Numbered from the stretch's first letter, positions 16,862 through 24,478 are shown. The stretch is 41,393 bases of DNA from Nitrososphaeraceae archaeon (GCA_021325295.1 JAJPHM010000055.1:1-41393); one strand, 5' to 3'. Numbers and translations are program-made. The notes: generated from the sequence alone by a model not told the origin.

Positions 16862-17203
16862 TTATTCTGCCCTCGAAAACAACTGCTCATATCTTTCCAG
16901 AATCTCGTTGAGAAATTTCTTGCCCTCCTCTGATATCCTATACATTATTATCTTTTTGTTTCCCCACTTTTCTTCTACCCTTATTATCAATCCTTTTTCA
17001 GCCATATCAACAACTATGCCCTTGTGGGCCGCATTGTTGAGGCCACAGTAACTCATGAGCTTGCTTTGATTGAGCTCGCCGTATTCCAAGAGTTTCGAAA
17101 GTATATCCTTTCTAATGTAAACTCTGTCCCTATAGTCATGCATGGGACCCCTGTGCTGCTGCGAATTGTCCAAGATATAGCAGAATCGAGCCTGTCCTTG
17201 CAT
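16862..17203 (-). CDS. winged-helix DNA-binding protein
   Basis: 113 residues. The core DRVYIRKDILSKLLEYGELNQSKLMSYCGLN, a recognition helix region, and a wing with YRISEEGKKFL match the small archaeal winged-helix proteins abundant in ammonia-oxidising archaea (HTH_45-like). The C-terminal helix could dimerise. Two starts are possible: ATG 17203, which sits about 26 nt after a TATATAAATA box and would be leaderless, or ATG 17143, which begins just before the domain. I favour 17203 because of the promoter spacing. Confidence 0.75.
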   Translation of the reverse strand: MQGQARFCYILDNSQQHRGPMHDYRDRVYIRKDILSKLLEYGELNQSKLMSYCGLNNAAHKGIVVDMAEKGLIIRVEEKWGNKKIIMYRISEEGKKFLNEILERYEQLFSRAE

Positions 17204-17223
17204 AGTTCATTGATATACCTGTA

Positions 17224-17236
17224 GGTATTTATATGT
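17224..17236 (-). promoter_or_regulatory. TATA box for the winged-helix gene at 17203
   Basis: The minus strand reads ACATATAAATACC, centred about 26 nt upstream of ATG 17203, which suggests a leaderless mRNA. Confidence 0.45.
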
Positions 17237-17291
17237 TGACATTTTTGTCTCTACATCTGACAAAATATTTCTATACTGTAAAGAGCAGGCG

Positions 17292-17642
17292 CTAAAGCTT
17301 TTGAGGTATTTCGTTCAAGGGCGAGCGCTCAGCGTGGATCTGCGACATCTCTAGCGCAAACTTTTGCAGAAATGCAACAGCCTGAAGGTCTGTGTTCAGC
17401 CTGTACATGTTTGTCTTGCCTATCTTTCTGCTCAAATAGATTATCTGCATCTGGTCTAGGTTTGGAAGCTCTCTGAAAACAGTCCTAAATGAGAGGCCAG
17501 TTTTTTTGGCTATCTCGCCAGGAGAATAATCAAACTCCTTGTGGTCAAGGAAAAAGTCGATTATCTGCGAAACTGCTCGGGAAGAAAAGATATTTGAAAG
17601 AATCCCCTCGTACTCTGCAGCATCATCATTTTGCGCAGACAT
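17292..17642 (-). CDS. winged-helix transcriptional regulator
   Basis: 116 residues. After a short acidic N-terminus, ILSNIFSSRAVSQIIDFFLDHKEFDYSPGEIAKKTGLSFRTVFREL gives helix 1, helix 2 and the recognition helix of a winged fold, with the wing around YLSRKIGKTNMYRLN. The C-terminal helix may dimerise. It resembles ArsR/MarR-like regulators of ammonia-oxidising archaea, for which no target is known. It lies next to another winged-helix gene and is divergent from the membrane-anchored one at 17765. Confidence 0.75.
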   Translation of the reverse strand: MSAQNDDAAEYEGILSNIFSSRAVSQIIDFFLDHKEFDYSPGEIAKKTGLSFRTVFRELPNLDQMQIIYLSRKIGKTNMYRLNTDLQAVAFLQKFALEMSQIHAERSPLNEIPQKL

Positions 17643-17764
17643 AATATATCTTGATTACGGACATATTTGTGCTTTGCTATTGCAAAATACATCGTTATTA
17701 TCTACCCAATGGTCCTGGCTATCTTGATAAAAAAGATAAATAGCGCTAATGGCCCAGTCTCTTT

Positions 17765-18361
17765 ATGAGCCCATTTGAAGTTGCTGTCCTGCGCATTCTG
17801 GTCAAGAGGCAGCAGCCTGTAAAGTTCTCGGTTCTGGTTGGCGGCTTTCCTGATGATTGCGAGGACAGTGTACTCTCGGCAATATCTGCTTTGGAACTGG
17901 GCGGTTATATCGTTATTTCTGATTATGGGCCTGATGGGTATATTGTGATAAACAGAGCCAAGCGGCACGAGATTCTTCAGATCGTCGAATCAGATATGGG
18001 CATACCTTTTGCCAGAAAGATAGAGGGAGAAGCACAGGAAGAGAAGAAGATAGTGGTTGCTCCAATCTCTGGCAACAAGTCAAAGCCAAGCTTTGTCATG
18101 TCCAGACCTGGGCTTTCTGGACGTACCGTGGGAATTGCTATTGCCTCTATTCTCGTAGTAGGGTTGCTTGGTACAGGATTTGCCTCGCAAACTGCAAGCA
18201 GCGGTCAGGAATCTGTCATCCACCATGCTGCATTTCACAATCACTGGAATGCATATTCTAATGCCCCTGGCAGCAATTTGTTGCTTGTCAATAACTATCA
18301 TACGTCAGCTTCGTTTGTTGCATGGCATTGTATTTATAATGCCACCAGCCAGAGCTCATAG
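17765..18361 (+). CDS. membrane-anchored protein with N-terminal winged-helix-like domain
   Basis: 198 residues. Residues 1-75 look like a winged-helix domain (FEVAVLRILVKRQQPVKFSVLVGGF, then SVLSAISALELGGYIVI and a wing with DGYIVINRAKR). A basic linker follows, then one membrane helix (about 121-140). The roughly 58-residue C-terminal part, rich in Asn, His, Ser and aromatic residues, would lie outside. This arrangement resembles one-component membrane-tethered regulators, but no signal domain is recognisable. The ATG at 17765 is used. Confidence 0.6.
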   Translation: MSPFEVAVLRILVKRQQPVKFSVLVGGFPDDCEDSVLSAISALELGGYIVISDYGPDGYIVINRAKRHEILQIVESDMGIPFARKIEGEAQEEKKIVVAPISGNKSKPSFVMSRPGLSGRTVGIAIASILVVGLLGTGFASQTASSGQESVIHHAAFHNHWNAYSNAPGSNLLLVNNYHTSASFVAWHCIYNATSQSS

Positions 18362-18485
18362 CGCTTCTGTCAATTCAGATCGGCCAAAGTTCAAGCCAAC
18401 GGTACCTGCGGCAATAGATTAGAACTTAGTACTATAACTTGCAATCGGCACAAATATCTAGAGGCTGGCATGACTACTCATTGTA

Positions 18486-18842
18486 ATGGGCCAAGAGAAA
18501 GCCAAAAAATCACTTACTCAAGAGTTCTTTGACTTTCTCAAAACATTTGGAGTTATAGGTTTGGCAATAGCGTTTGTGATAGGCGCTGCCGCATCAAGCC
18601 TTGTTACAGCGTTGGTTACAGATATTGTCAATCCCCTTGTTGGGTTATTTCTGCCAGCTGGCGATCTGGCCAAGATGCAGGTCAATGCTACCTCGGTCTC
18701 TGGTACGACGTCTTCATTTCGGTATGGCGACCTTACAGGACACATTATTGATTTTCTCATAATAGCCTTCATTGTCTTTTTGGCATACAAAGTGCTTTCA
18801 AAGCATGGAATTGTCGAAGATAAGACAAAGCCGGCATCATAG
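18486..18842 (+). CDS. mscL: large-conductance mechanosensitive channel
   Basis: 118 residues, a normal MscL length. EFFDFLKTFGVIGLAIAFVIGAAASSLVTALVTDIVNPLVG forms the amphipathic N-terminal helix and pore-lining TM1, followed by a short outer loop and TM2 (IIDFLIIAFIVFLAYKVL), then a charged tail. It opens under membrane tension to release solutes during osmotic downshock. It is probably a single gene, with a start at ATG 18486. Confidence 0.93.
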   Translation: MGQEKAKKSLTQEFFDFLKTFGVIGLAIAFVIGAAASSLVTALVTDIVNPLVGLFLPAGDLAKMQVNATSVSGTTSSFRYGDLTGHIIDFLIIAFIVFLAYKVLSKHGIVEDKTKPAS

Positions 18843-19050
18843 AAAAGCGGCGACATGATACTGTTCAAGCCAATCAGAGGCAGAAATTGACAAGCAACTA
18901 AGTTCACCTACAGCAGCTTCTGGATGAAAAATATCTTTTGACAATGCCAAAAGAAGGAGGAATAAATAGGATGTAATGGATTTTTACTCTATAGATCCAT
19001 TGCACAAATGTTATAATCAAAAAGTTGTGCCTGTCAGATGAATAGCTAGA

Positions 19051-19272
19051 ATGGGGCTAACCGCAGGGATCCTTGGCATGATATTGATACTGGCAGTGCT
19101 TGGACTCGGTTGGCATGTGGTCTGGGATGGCATGATTAAGGGGTTTGGTGTTGTTAGACAGGCCGTAGCAAGCATATCTGAATATTTCTTTTCATCATAC
19201 CGCGCTTCCTCAGCTCAGGAAAATAATCCAAGCCTTCATGCTACTCCTGAAAAGAATCATTACAAGCTATAG
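19051..19272 (+). CDS. small single-pass membrane protein
   Basis: 73 residues. ATG 19051 is followed at once by one hydrophobic segment (about residues 3-24), then an amphipathic stretch and a polar C-terminal tail ending in NHYKL. I do not recognise the family. A T9 tract just after the stop is a likely terminator and supports expression as a separate gene. Confidence 0.55.
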   Translation: MGLTAGILGMILILAVLGLGWHVVWDGMIKGFGVVRQAVASISEYFFSSYRASSAQENNPSLHATPEKNHYKL

Positions 19273-19276
19273 CCAG

Positions 19277-19285
19277 TTTTTTTTT
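19277..19285 (+). terminator. T9 terminator
   Basis: An uninterrupted run of nine T begins 5 nt after the stop of the 73-residue membrane protein gene. Confidence 0.5.
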
Positions 19286-19404
19286 AATAGCCGGCATCTT
19301 TCATTATCCGATTGTCTTTACAACACAAATCTGTTGATTCTTTATGGTGCTGGCAAGACTGGCACAGGTATTCTGCTCTAGCTATTTTTGTTACTCTGTA
19401 TAGA

Positions 19405-19950
19405 TCAGATTGTAAGGATATTTTTTGCTTCGTTTACTTTCTCCAAAAGTTTTTTGAGAAAGATGTTTGCAAATTGCTCAAACGAATACACTCCATACTT
19501 TTCTTTGTACTCTGCCTTTCTTTTCTCGTATTCTGAGGCAAGCCATTCAAAGTCGGCTTCTTTTAATTTAACGACATAATTCTGTGAGTTGGCCTTTGAT
19601 TCAAACATGTTCAGCATAAAAATGCCTGCAAAATGTGTGAAACTGCTTGTCCTGTATTTCATGGCATATTCGTCCTTTAGCTTGGCATAGTTTTCTTCCA
19701 GCCATGCCTTTACATCTGACCTGATGGTAAGGGAAGTATACCTGCCTGAAAAGTCTGCCTTGATATTGTTCATGCCGACGGTGTAGTATCCGCGCTTTAC
19801 TTCATTCATCATAATTATAAGGGCACTTGGGAGAAACATTCCTGGGTAAAATTCGTCTGTTGACTTTTCCAGCCTGCTCAAAATGGCGGGCTTGAGGCCT
19901 ATTGTGGCATAACCCTTACTGGGCACGGTTTGTGTAGATATGTTATTCAT
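19405..19950 (-). CDS. protein with three internal ribbon-helix-like repeats
   Basis: 181 residues built from three similar units (about 13-55, 70-118, 123-172). Each starts with a short beta strand (YATIGLKPAI, YTSLTIRSDV, YVVKLKEAD), continues with a long charged helix (LEENYAKLKDEY, LASEYEKRKAEY) and ends with a hydrophobic helix (FTHFAGIFMLNMF, FEQFANIFLKKLL). The strand-helix-helix order recalls ribbon-helix-helix DNA-binding modules in tandem. I do not recognise a named family. ATG 19950 lies in an AT-rich region. Confidence 0.6.
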   Translation of the reverse strand: MNNISTQTVPSKGYATIGLKPAILSRLEKSTDEFYPGMFLPSALIIMMNEVKRGYYTVGMNNIKADFSGRYTSLTIRSDVKAWLEENYAKLKDEYAMKYRTSSFTHFAGIFMLNMFESKANSQNYVVKLKEADFEWLASEYEKRKAEYKEKYGVYSFEQFANIFLKKLLEKVNEAKNILTI

Positions 19951-20037
19951 TAATTAATTTTTACAATCTATTTTTGCTCCTTTGCTATCATGGAACAGCA
20001 TTTCAAGACTGAGAGATGCTGCTCTGTACATGTTTGT

Positions 20038-20502
20038 CTATCTCACCGCAACAACGGGGCAATGTGCGTGGCTGATGACATTGCTTGCCACACTGCCCAA
20101 AAGGAATTTTTCCATACCTGTCATTCCCAAGGTGCCGATAATTATTACATCGATATCATTATCTTTGGCATATCCTATTATGGAATCTGCTATCGAAGAT
20201 CCGGATATAACTTCAGTCTGTACCTTCAGATTTTCTCTTTCACAGGCTGCCTTTATTTCATCTAAAAGTTCTTTAGCCTTTCTTTGCACTGCCTCCTCGT
20301 AAGGCTCAACCCTGCCTCCCCTGTAGTATCCCAGCATATCGCCTACAGCTCCAAGGCCAAGGGAATGCTTGTCAATTACATGAATAGCTATTATTTCAGA
20401 ATCCATAGCTTTGGCCAGCATGGAGGCAAACGCAACGATTTTGTCTTTGTAGCCTGATCTGTCAACAGCGATCAGTATATTTCTGATTTGGTTTGATGTC
20501 AT
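20038..20502 (-). CDS. universal stress protein, UspA family
   Basis: 154 residues with the UspA alpha/beta fold: IRNILIAVDRSGYKDKIVAFA at the N-terminus, a central VISGSSIADSIIGYAKDNDIDVIIIG, and the ATP-binding loop GTLGMTGMEKFLLGSVASNVISHAHCPVVAV (G-x2-G-x9-G-S/T-type). It begins 20 nt after the stop of the upstream sodium:solute symporter, so the two are probably one transcript. Usp proteins paired with transporters are thought to modulate them. Confidence 0.9.
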   Translation of the reverse strand: MTSNQIRNILIAVDRSGYKDKIVAFASMLAKAMDSEIIAIHVIDKHSLGLGAVGDMLGYYRGGRVEPYEEAVQRKAKELLDEIKAACERENLKVQTEVISGSSIADSIIGYAKDNDIDVIIIGTLGMTGMEKFLLGSVASNVISHAHCPVVAVR

Positions 20503-20522
20503 TTATCCAGCTATCAACTCCT

Positions 20523-22082
20523 TCACCGCTTTATCAGCCTGACATCAATTGGGTTAACCCAATCCTTAACATCAGTGCCTGCAACTACGTCTTCGTCTCT
20601 CGGTACAAGGTAAATGACATCGTGCCTTGGAGGAGTTTTCTTTTGAGTCGCCAAGCTGACAAGAATAAATACTGCAAGCGAGATCGGCGGCGGGATCATT
20701 GTATCCAGACCGGCCCACGATGCCCAGGGACTAGTCGATGGAGCGGTGGATATTAGGAAGTACAGAAAAAGCCTTATCGCCGATCCTACAGTAATAGAAG
20801 CGACTGCCCCAGCAGCAGTTGATTTCTTCCAATATGTACCAAATATCACAGGAACCAAACAACCTGCAAGTACAATATCAAAGGCAAGAACAAGATATCC
20901 CCCAGGCCTTGGAATGATGTACCCCACTGCAAAAGCCGTAAAGAACATTGGTATCACAAGCAGTCGGGTTGCAAGCAAAAGCTGTCTATCAGTGAATCTC
21001 TTCTTGTTCAAGCGTGGCAGTATATTTCGCTGCAACATATTTCTTGACAATACGCTTGCAATAGCAAGGGTTCCTCCGTTTGCTGTTGACATTCCACAGC
21101 TTATTGTGCTTACCAGAACCAAGATTCCCAGTATAGCCGGCATGTGATTGATAGCCAAGATGGGATAGAGTGTGTAGGGGTCGTTGAGTTTTGGCTCAAG
21201 TGTGAATCCAATTATTCCCATCATGCTGACTGGAATCAGTATCAGCAATGTCAGCCCTGCTCCGAAATAGCTGCTCTTCTCGGCAGTCCGGCCACCATCG
21301 GCTGCAAAAACTCTTTCCATAAAGTCAAGCGCGACTATATCTCCCAAGCCGAGACTGAGTATTGCGGCCCAGTTTATCAAAGCGCCATTACCTACATCGT
21401 ACAGACCAGACATGTCCATAAAATTAGCCGGGGCATTTGCAACAATCGTTTCAAGCCCGCCTGGGATTGGCGACCATGGACTGATAAAATACAGAAAGCC
21501 TCCCCAGAAGCCCACTACTGCAAGATAGATATGGAAAATATCGGTATATGCACAGGAAAACAATCCTCCAAAGTAAGTATACAGTAATATTATTCCGGTT
21601 GAAATCAGCATTGCAAATACGAGTGGTATTCCCAATACAGTGCTCAGGATGTATCCGCTTGCCCCCAGGTTTCCGGCAACAAGGACAATGAAGCTTATAG
21701 ACATTATGGTGCCGGTCATTACTTCTGTAGTATTTCCATAGCGTCTGAAGTAAAAATCTGCCAGGGTAATCATGTTCATGCGATTGAATTTCTTTCCAAA
21801 GAAAGCGCCCGTAAGCACCAGACATATTGCAAGCCCCAGTGGAAGAACCGCGCCGCCCCAAAAGCCACCTGTAAAGACACCAGCAGCGCCCAGAGACGTG
21901 TTTCCGTCAACTGCTTCAGCAACCAGCATCGTCCCAACAAAGAATAGTGGCAAACTTTTTCCTGCAACGATATATCGCTTGCTGCTCTTCTTGACCAGTT
22001 TCACTGCTAATACGCCAATAGCGGCTGTTGCAGCTACAAAAGCTAGGATGGCAACCGGATAGTAGAGCGGAATATCCGTCAT
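20523..22082 (-). CDS. sodium:solute symporter (SSS) family transporter, candidate urea or guanidino-compound importer
   Basis: 519 residues and about 13 membrane helices. LADFYFRRYGN, the GASGYILSTVLGIPLVFAM region, and the SCGMSTANGGTLAIASVLSRN loop are typical of SSS carriers of the urea/polyamine (DUR3-like) and related branches. Substrate cannot be read directly. Its promoter carries a palindrome also found before the ureohydrolase gene and, in a degenerate form, behind ureC, which favours urea or a urea-yielding compound. A UspA gene follows. TATA-to-ATG spacing implies a leaderless mRNA. Confidence 0.85.
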   Translation of the reverse strand: MTDIPLYYPVAILAFVAATAAIGVLAVKLVKKSSKRYIVAGKSLPLFFVGTMLVAEAVDGNTSLGAAGVFTGGFWGGAVLPLGLAICLVLTGAFFGKKFNRMNMITLADFYFRRYGNTTEVMTGTIMSISFIVLVAGNLGASGYILSTVLGIPLVFAMLISTGIILLYTYFGGLFSCAYTDIFHIYLAVVGFWGGFLYFISPWSPIPGGLETIVANAPANFMDMSGLYDVGNGALINWAAILSLGLGDIVALDFMERVFAADGGRTAEKSSYFGAGLTLLILIPVSMMGIIGFTLEPKLNDPYTLYPILAINHMPAILGILVLVSTISCGMSTANGGTLAIASVLSRNMLQRNILPRLNKKRFTDRQLLLATRLLVIPMFFTAFAVGYIIPRPGGYLVLAFDIVLAGCLVPVIFGTYWKKSTAAGAVASITVGSAIRLFLYFLISTAPSTSPWASWAGLDTMIPPPISLAVFILVSLATQKKTPPRHDVIYLVPRDEDVVAGTDVKDWVNPIDVRLIKR

Positions 22083-22091
22083 TCTCTATTT

Positions 22092-22114
22092 ATAATTAGT
22101 AAATATATAAAAAC
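22092..22114 (-). promoter_or_regulatory. promoter of the SSS transporter with TTACTAA box
   Basis: On the minus strand a TTTATATA TATA box (about 22104-22111) is followed by TTTACTAAT. TTACTAA begins 20 nt before ATG 22082 and the TATA centre is about 26 nt before it. Confidence 0.6.
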
Positions 22115-22124
22115 ATATCGATAC

Positions 22125-22139
22125 GTTCGACTGTCGAAC
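22125..22139. promoter_or_regulatory. 15-bp palindromic operator upstream of the SSS transporter
   Basis: A perfect palindrome GTTCGAC-T-GTCGAAC centred about 24 bp upstream of the TATA box. The same 13-bp core occurs before the ureohydrolase gene, and a degenerate copy lies behind ureC. The upstream position suggests an activator or dimeric regulator site. Confidence 0.65.
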
Positions 22140-22318
22140 TAGAATAGCTTGTGATCCCGGGCCACGTGCATACTAAAGGCAGATTCTTTATCGAAAGATT
22201 CGTCACATGTGATGCACATATAGATCGTTTTTTTCTGGTGAACCTTGTCGGCGTGATCTAGAAGCTGCTCCCTTTCATTAAATGCCTCTCCACAGGATCC
22301 ACATCCATATCTTTTCAT
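22139..22318 (-). CDS. two-finger C2H2 zinc-finger protein
   Basis: 59 residues from ATG 22318 (64 from an in-frame TTG at 22333). Two C2H2 fingers are clear; numbering from the TTG they use Cys11, Cys14, His27, His32 and Cys40, Cys43, His56, His61, with typical hydrophobic positions (Phe18, Leu24). C2H2 fingers are rare in archaea but occur in small proteins of ammonia-oxidising archaea, perhaps as regulators. The gene ends one nucleotide from the palindrome upstream of the SSS transporter, on the same strand. Confidence 0.7.
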   Translation of the reverse strand: MKRYGCGSCGEAFNEREQLLDHADKVHQKKTIYMCITCDESFDKESAFSMHVARDHKLF

Positions 22319-22383
22319 TTTTATGCCGAACAAACAATAATCAATAGTTATTCTGTTAATTAACTATTTAATATTGCTGCTTA

Positions 22384-22896
22384 TTACCATTTCATTCTTT
22401 TCAACTTTGCGTGCAGGAGCGGATCCAGCTTTCTCGACGTATCAAAGCATTTCTGGGATTCATTTATTCTGCCAATAAGCGAGAGCGCTCTGCCCTTGTT
22501 ATACCATGCCTTAGCATAGCCGGCATCCTTTTCTATTGCTTTGTCAAAGCACTCTATGGCCTGCTCTGTCCGTTTCAGCTTGAGCAACGCAAGTCCCTTG
22601 TTATTCCATGTTTTAGGATTACCAGGATCTATTGTGATGGCATTTGAAAAAGCTGCAAGCGCATCTTCTGTTGCGCCTTTCTTTTCTAACATCAATGCTT
22701 TATCGCCCCATGCGTATTCGTTTTTTGGATAAATTTGAAGAGCCTTCTCAAATGCGTCTAATGCTTCGTCTATTCTATTTCCGTTGGCCAGATCTTCACC
22801 ATATTTGACCCATTCATCCGACGCTTCCCTTCGAGAAACTTTCTTGATTACTGGCTTCTCGGGGGCCTTTTTGCCAAATAGCCATTCGAGTACCAT
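22384..22896 (-). CDS. tetratricopeptide repeat (TPR) protein
   Basis: 170 residues. After a short basic N-terminus come at least three consecutive TPR units: EWVKYGEDLANGNRIDEALDAFEKALQIYP, YAWGDKALMLEKKGATEDALAAFSNAITIDP, and TWNNKGLALLKLKRTEQAIECFDKAIEKD, with a fourth ending in KLDP. Each shows the W/L/G/Y/A/F/A/P pattern. TPRs bind partner proteins; no catalytic domain is present. It is a cytoplasmic scaffold or adaptor of unknown target. Upstream lies a 44-residue membrane protein gene on the same strand. Confidence 0.88.
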   Translation of the reverse strand: MVLEWLFGKKAPEKPVIKKVSRREASDEWVKYGEDLANGNRIDEALDAFEKALQIYPKNEYAWGDKALMLEKKGATEDALAAFSNAITIDPGNPKTWNNKGLALLKLKRTEQAIECFDKAIEKDAGYAKAWYNKGRALSLIGRINESQKCFDTSRKLDPLLHAKLKRMKW

Positions 22897-22958
22897 ATCT
22901 ATTCTTCTCTTGATGGGCGAAATTATTATACTTTAGTAACCGACCGGTATCAAAATAC

Positions 22959-23093
22959 TCACGGGATCTCGTCGGCTTTGTGTAGCTGATCTTCTTTCTT
23001 GTCTCCTTTCAAACCTATGGTGCCAAGGTACAGAAAGATGCCGCTTGCCACCAGTATTGCAGCAAACATGGCTATGACTCCTGATAAATCCAT
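22959..23093 (-). CDS. 44-residue single-pass membrane protein
   Basis: A short frame starting at ATG 23093: a hydrophobic segment (about residues 5-27, with VIAMFAAILVASGIFLYLGTI) followed by a charged tail, KGDKKEDQLHKADEIP. Support comes from a promoter matching its neighbours: TTTTATATA, then TTTACTAAT, with TTACTAA 19 nt before the ATG. It could be a small partner of a membrane protein such as the nearby SSS transporter, but no family is recognised. Confidence 0.55.
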   Translation of the reverse strand: MDLSGVIAMFAAILVASGIFLYLGTIGLKGDKKEDQLHKADEIP

Positions 23094-23103
23094 ATACCAT
23101 AGT

Positions 23104-23125
23104 AATTAGTAAATGTATATAAAAT
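23104..23125 (-). promoter_or_regulatory. promoter of the 44-residue membrane protein with TTACTAA box
   Basis: The minus strand reads TTTTATATACATTTACTAAT, nearly the same as the SSS transporter promoter; TTACTAA starts 19 nt before ATG 23093. Confidence 0.55.
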
Positions 23126-23196
23126 TTATGATCTGCGGCGTGGTGACAGCTGATCAAGCTGGCGACAAAATTAGAGCTTGGAACCTGCAACACCTG

Positions 23197-23481
23197 TCAA
23201 CAAGACCAATTCTTGCTGACATGCTTGCAGATGCCGGATTCTTTCAGTATATAAAAACAGAAATTGATGTCGTCTATGGTGATATCAGGTACAGACTTGC
23301 CAGCTTCGTGCTTTAGGTCCTGAATGAAATCATAAATTTCATCTGCTGTGATATCGCTTTGAGGATAACCAAGGTTTTCATTCACTGTATTGTACATCGC
23401 GATATAGTAGCTGAGAAATGAGTTCTTTATAATGGCCTGTTCGTAATCCCGACCGGTTTTCTGTCGTACTACAGACGCCAT
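23197..23481 (-). CDS. unknown helical protein, 94 residues
   Basis: Starts at ATG 23481, about 28-30 nt after a CCTTATAAGG TATA-like segment (about 23504-23513), so probably leaderless or nearly so. The product is soluble and mostly helical, with ADEIYDFIQDLKHEAGK followed by a beta-helix end, DINFCFYILKESGICKHV. I do not recognise the family. It is divergent from the ParB-like gene. Confidence 0.6.
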   Translation of the reverse strand: MASVVRQKTGRDYEQAIIKNSFLSYYIAMYNTVNENLGYPQSDITADEIYDFIQDLKHEAGKSVPDITIDDINFCFYILKESGICKHVSKNWSC

Positions 23482-23628
23482 CCCTGTCTATCATGCTCAA
23501 ATCCTTATAAGGTTTGGGGTACAAGATGTAAACTACGGATTTATTCGTGCAAGTTCATAGGTAGACTACATTTTTCATTCGAAATTGTCAATTTTTTCAT
23601 ATAGTTTATCGTCAAATATGAATAGTTA

Positions 23629-23653
23629 ATTATAAATACGTATATTACTAATA
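23629..23653 (+). promoter_or_regulatory. promoter of the parB-like gene with TTACTAA box
   Basis: The 11-mer ATTATAAATAC starts exactly 32 nt before ATG 23661, and TTACTAA starts 16 nt before it. The ureA promoter has the same 11-mer and a TTATTAA at identical distances. Confidence 0.6.
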
Positions 23654-23660
23654 TCTGGGT

Positions 23661-24410
23661 ATGAAGCTGAAGAACATTCCAATAAGCAAGATAGATATAG
23701 CAGAGGAGAATGTCCGAAAAGAGCACGCCTTTGGCGAAGATAAAAGCGACAAGCTGATTGTAGACCATTTATCAAAATTTGACCTTCTTCAGCCGGTGGT
23801 TGTACGGTTCGACAACGAAAGTCAGAGGTACAAGCTACTGATTGGCCGCAGACGCTTCTTTGCCCTTACATCAAGAGGAGAAAAGGAAATTCCGGCAGTA
23901 GTGACCGAGCTTGAAGGAGCCGAAGCAGAGGCAGCTTCTCTGTTTGAAAACCTCATACGCAAGGACCTTGCACCTCTTGAAAAAGCAAAGATGGTCAAGA
24001 GGCTGGTAGAAACCACAGAGTCAGGAATCACCGGAGTATCAAGAAAATACGGCTTGCCTAAAAGCACCATAAGCGAATGGCTCAGTATTCTAGAGCTTCC
24101 AGAAAAGCTTGCAGAAAAGCTTGATTCGGGTGAAATTACGCTATATGAGGCTATTCAGATCACAAGGAAGCCAAAAGCGGTGCAGGAGAGGCTTGTCACC
24201 GCTATAGCTTCTGGCAAGCTGCAGGAGGAGATGGTGCGAGAAGGTGTAAAGCGTGGCGCACCAAGGGGCCTGCTTACCATACGCCTCGTATTTGACCCGA
24301 GGAAAAAATTTGACAAAAGGCTATGGGATCAGCTGAATGAAAAGGCCGCAGAGAAGGGCCTGGAAGTAACTGATTATGTGCGAAATGTGCTTTCAGAGCA
24401 TGTTCACTAA
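23661..24410 (+). CDS. ParB/Spo0J-like DNA-binding protein
   Basis: 249 residues. Residues 3-100 form the ParB N-terminal domain: IPISKID at the start, IGRRRFFAL (61-69) in place of the usual GERR box, and FENLIRKDLAPLEKA (95-109). Residues about 113-145 form the KorB-type helix-turn-helix, GITGVSRKYGLPKSTISEWLSIL. The C-terminus (about 205-249), LTIRLVFDPRKKFDKRLWDQL and LEVTDYVRNVL, looks like a ribbon-helix-helix dimer unit. Lacking a ParA neighbour, it is more likely a regulator than a partition protein. Its promoter resembles that of ureA, and it sits between two palindrome-bearing genes. Confidence 0.85.
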   Translation: MKLKNIPISKIDIAEENVRKEHAFGEDKSDKLIVDHLSKFDLLQPVVVRFDNESQRYKLLIGRRRFFALTSRGEKEIPAVVTELEGAEAEAASLFENLIRKDLAPLEKAKMVKRLVETTESGITGVSRKYGLPKSTISEWLSILELPEKLAEKLDSGEITLYEAIQITRKPKAVQERLVTAIASGKLQEEMVREGVKRGAPRGLLTIRLVFDPRKKFDKRLWDQLNEKAAEKGLEVTDYVRNVLSEHVH

Positions 24411-24441
24411 TATGCCCGCGTCAGCCAAAGCGTAACTTACA

Positions 24442-24455
24442 GTTTTTTCCTTTTT
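24442..24455 (+). terminator. T-rich terminator after the parB-like gene
   Basis: Two T runs (six and five T) separated by CC lie about 33 nt after the stop and before the ureohydrolase promoter. Confidence 0.4.
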
Positions 24456-24478
24456 GCCTGAAAACTGAATTTGTTCTG

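Noticed and set aside
22919-22943. TTACTAAAGTATAATAA on the minus strand upstream of the TPR gene
   Set aside because: It resembles the shared promoter box but starts 43 nt before the TPR start and lacks a clear TATA box at the right place, so it was not counted with the others.
23532-23542. TACGGATT octamer shared by the regions upstream of the parB-like gene and ureA (29213-29222)
   Set aside because: Only eight bases, at different distances from the start codons; could be chance.
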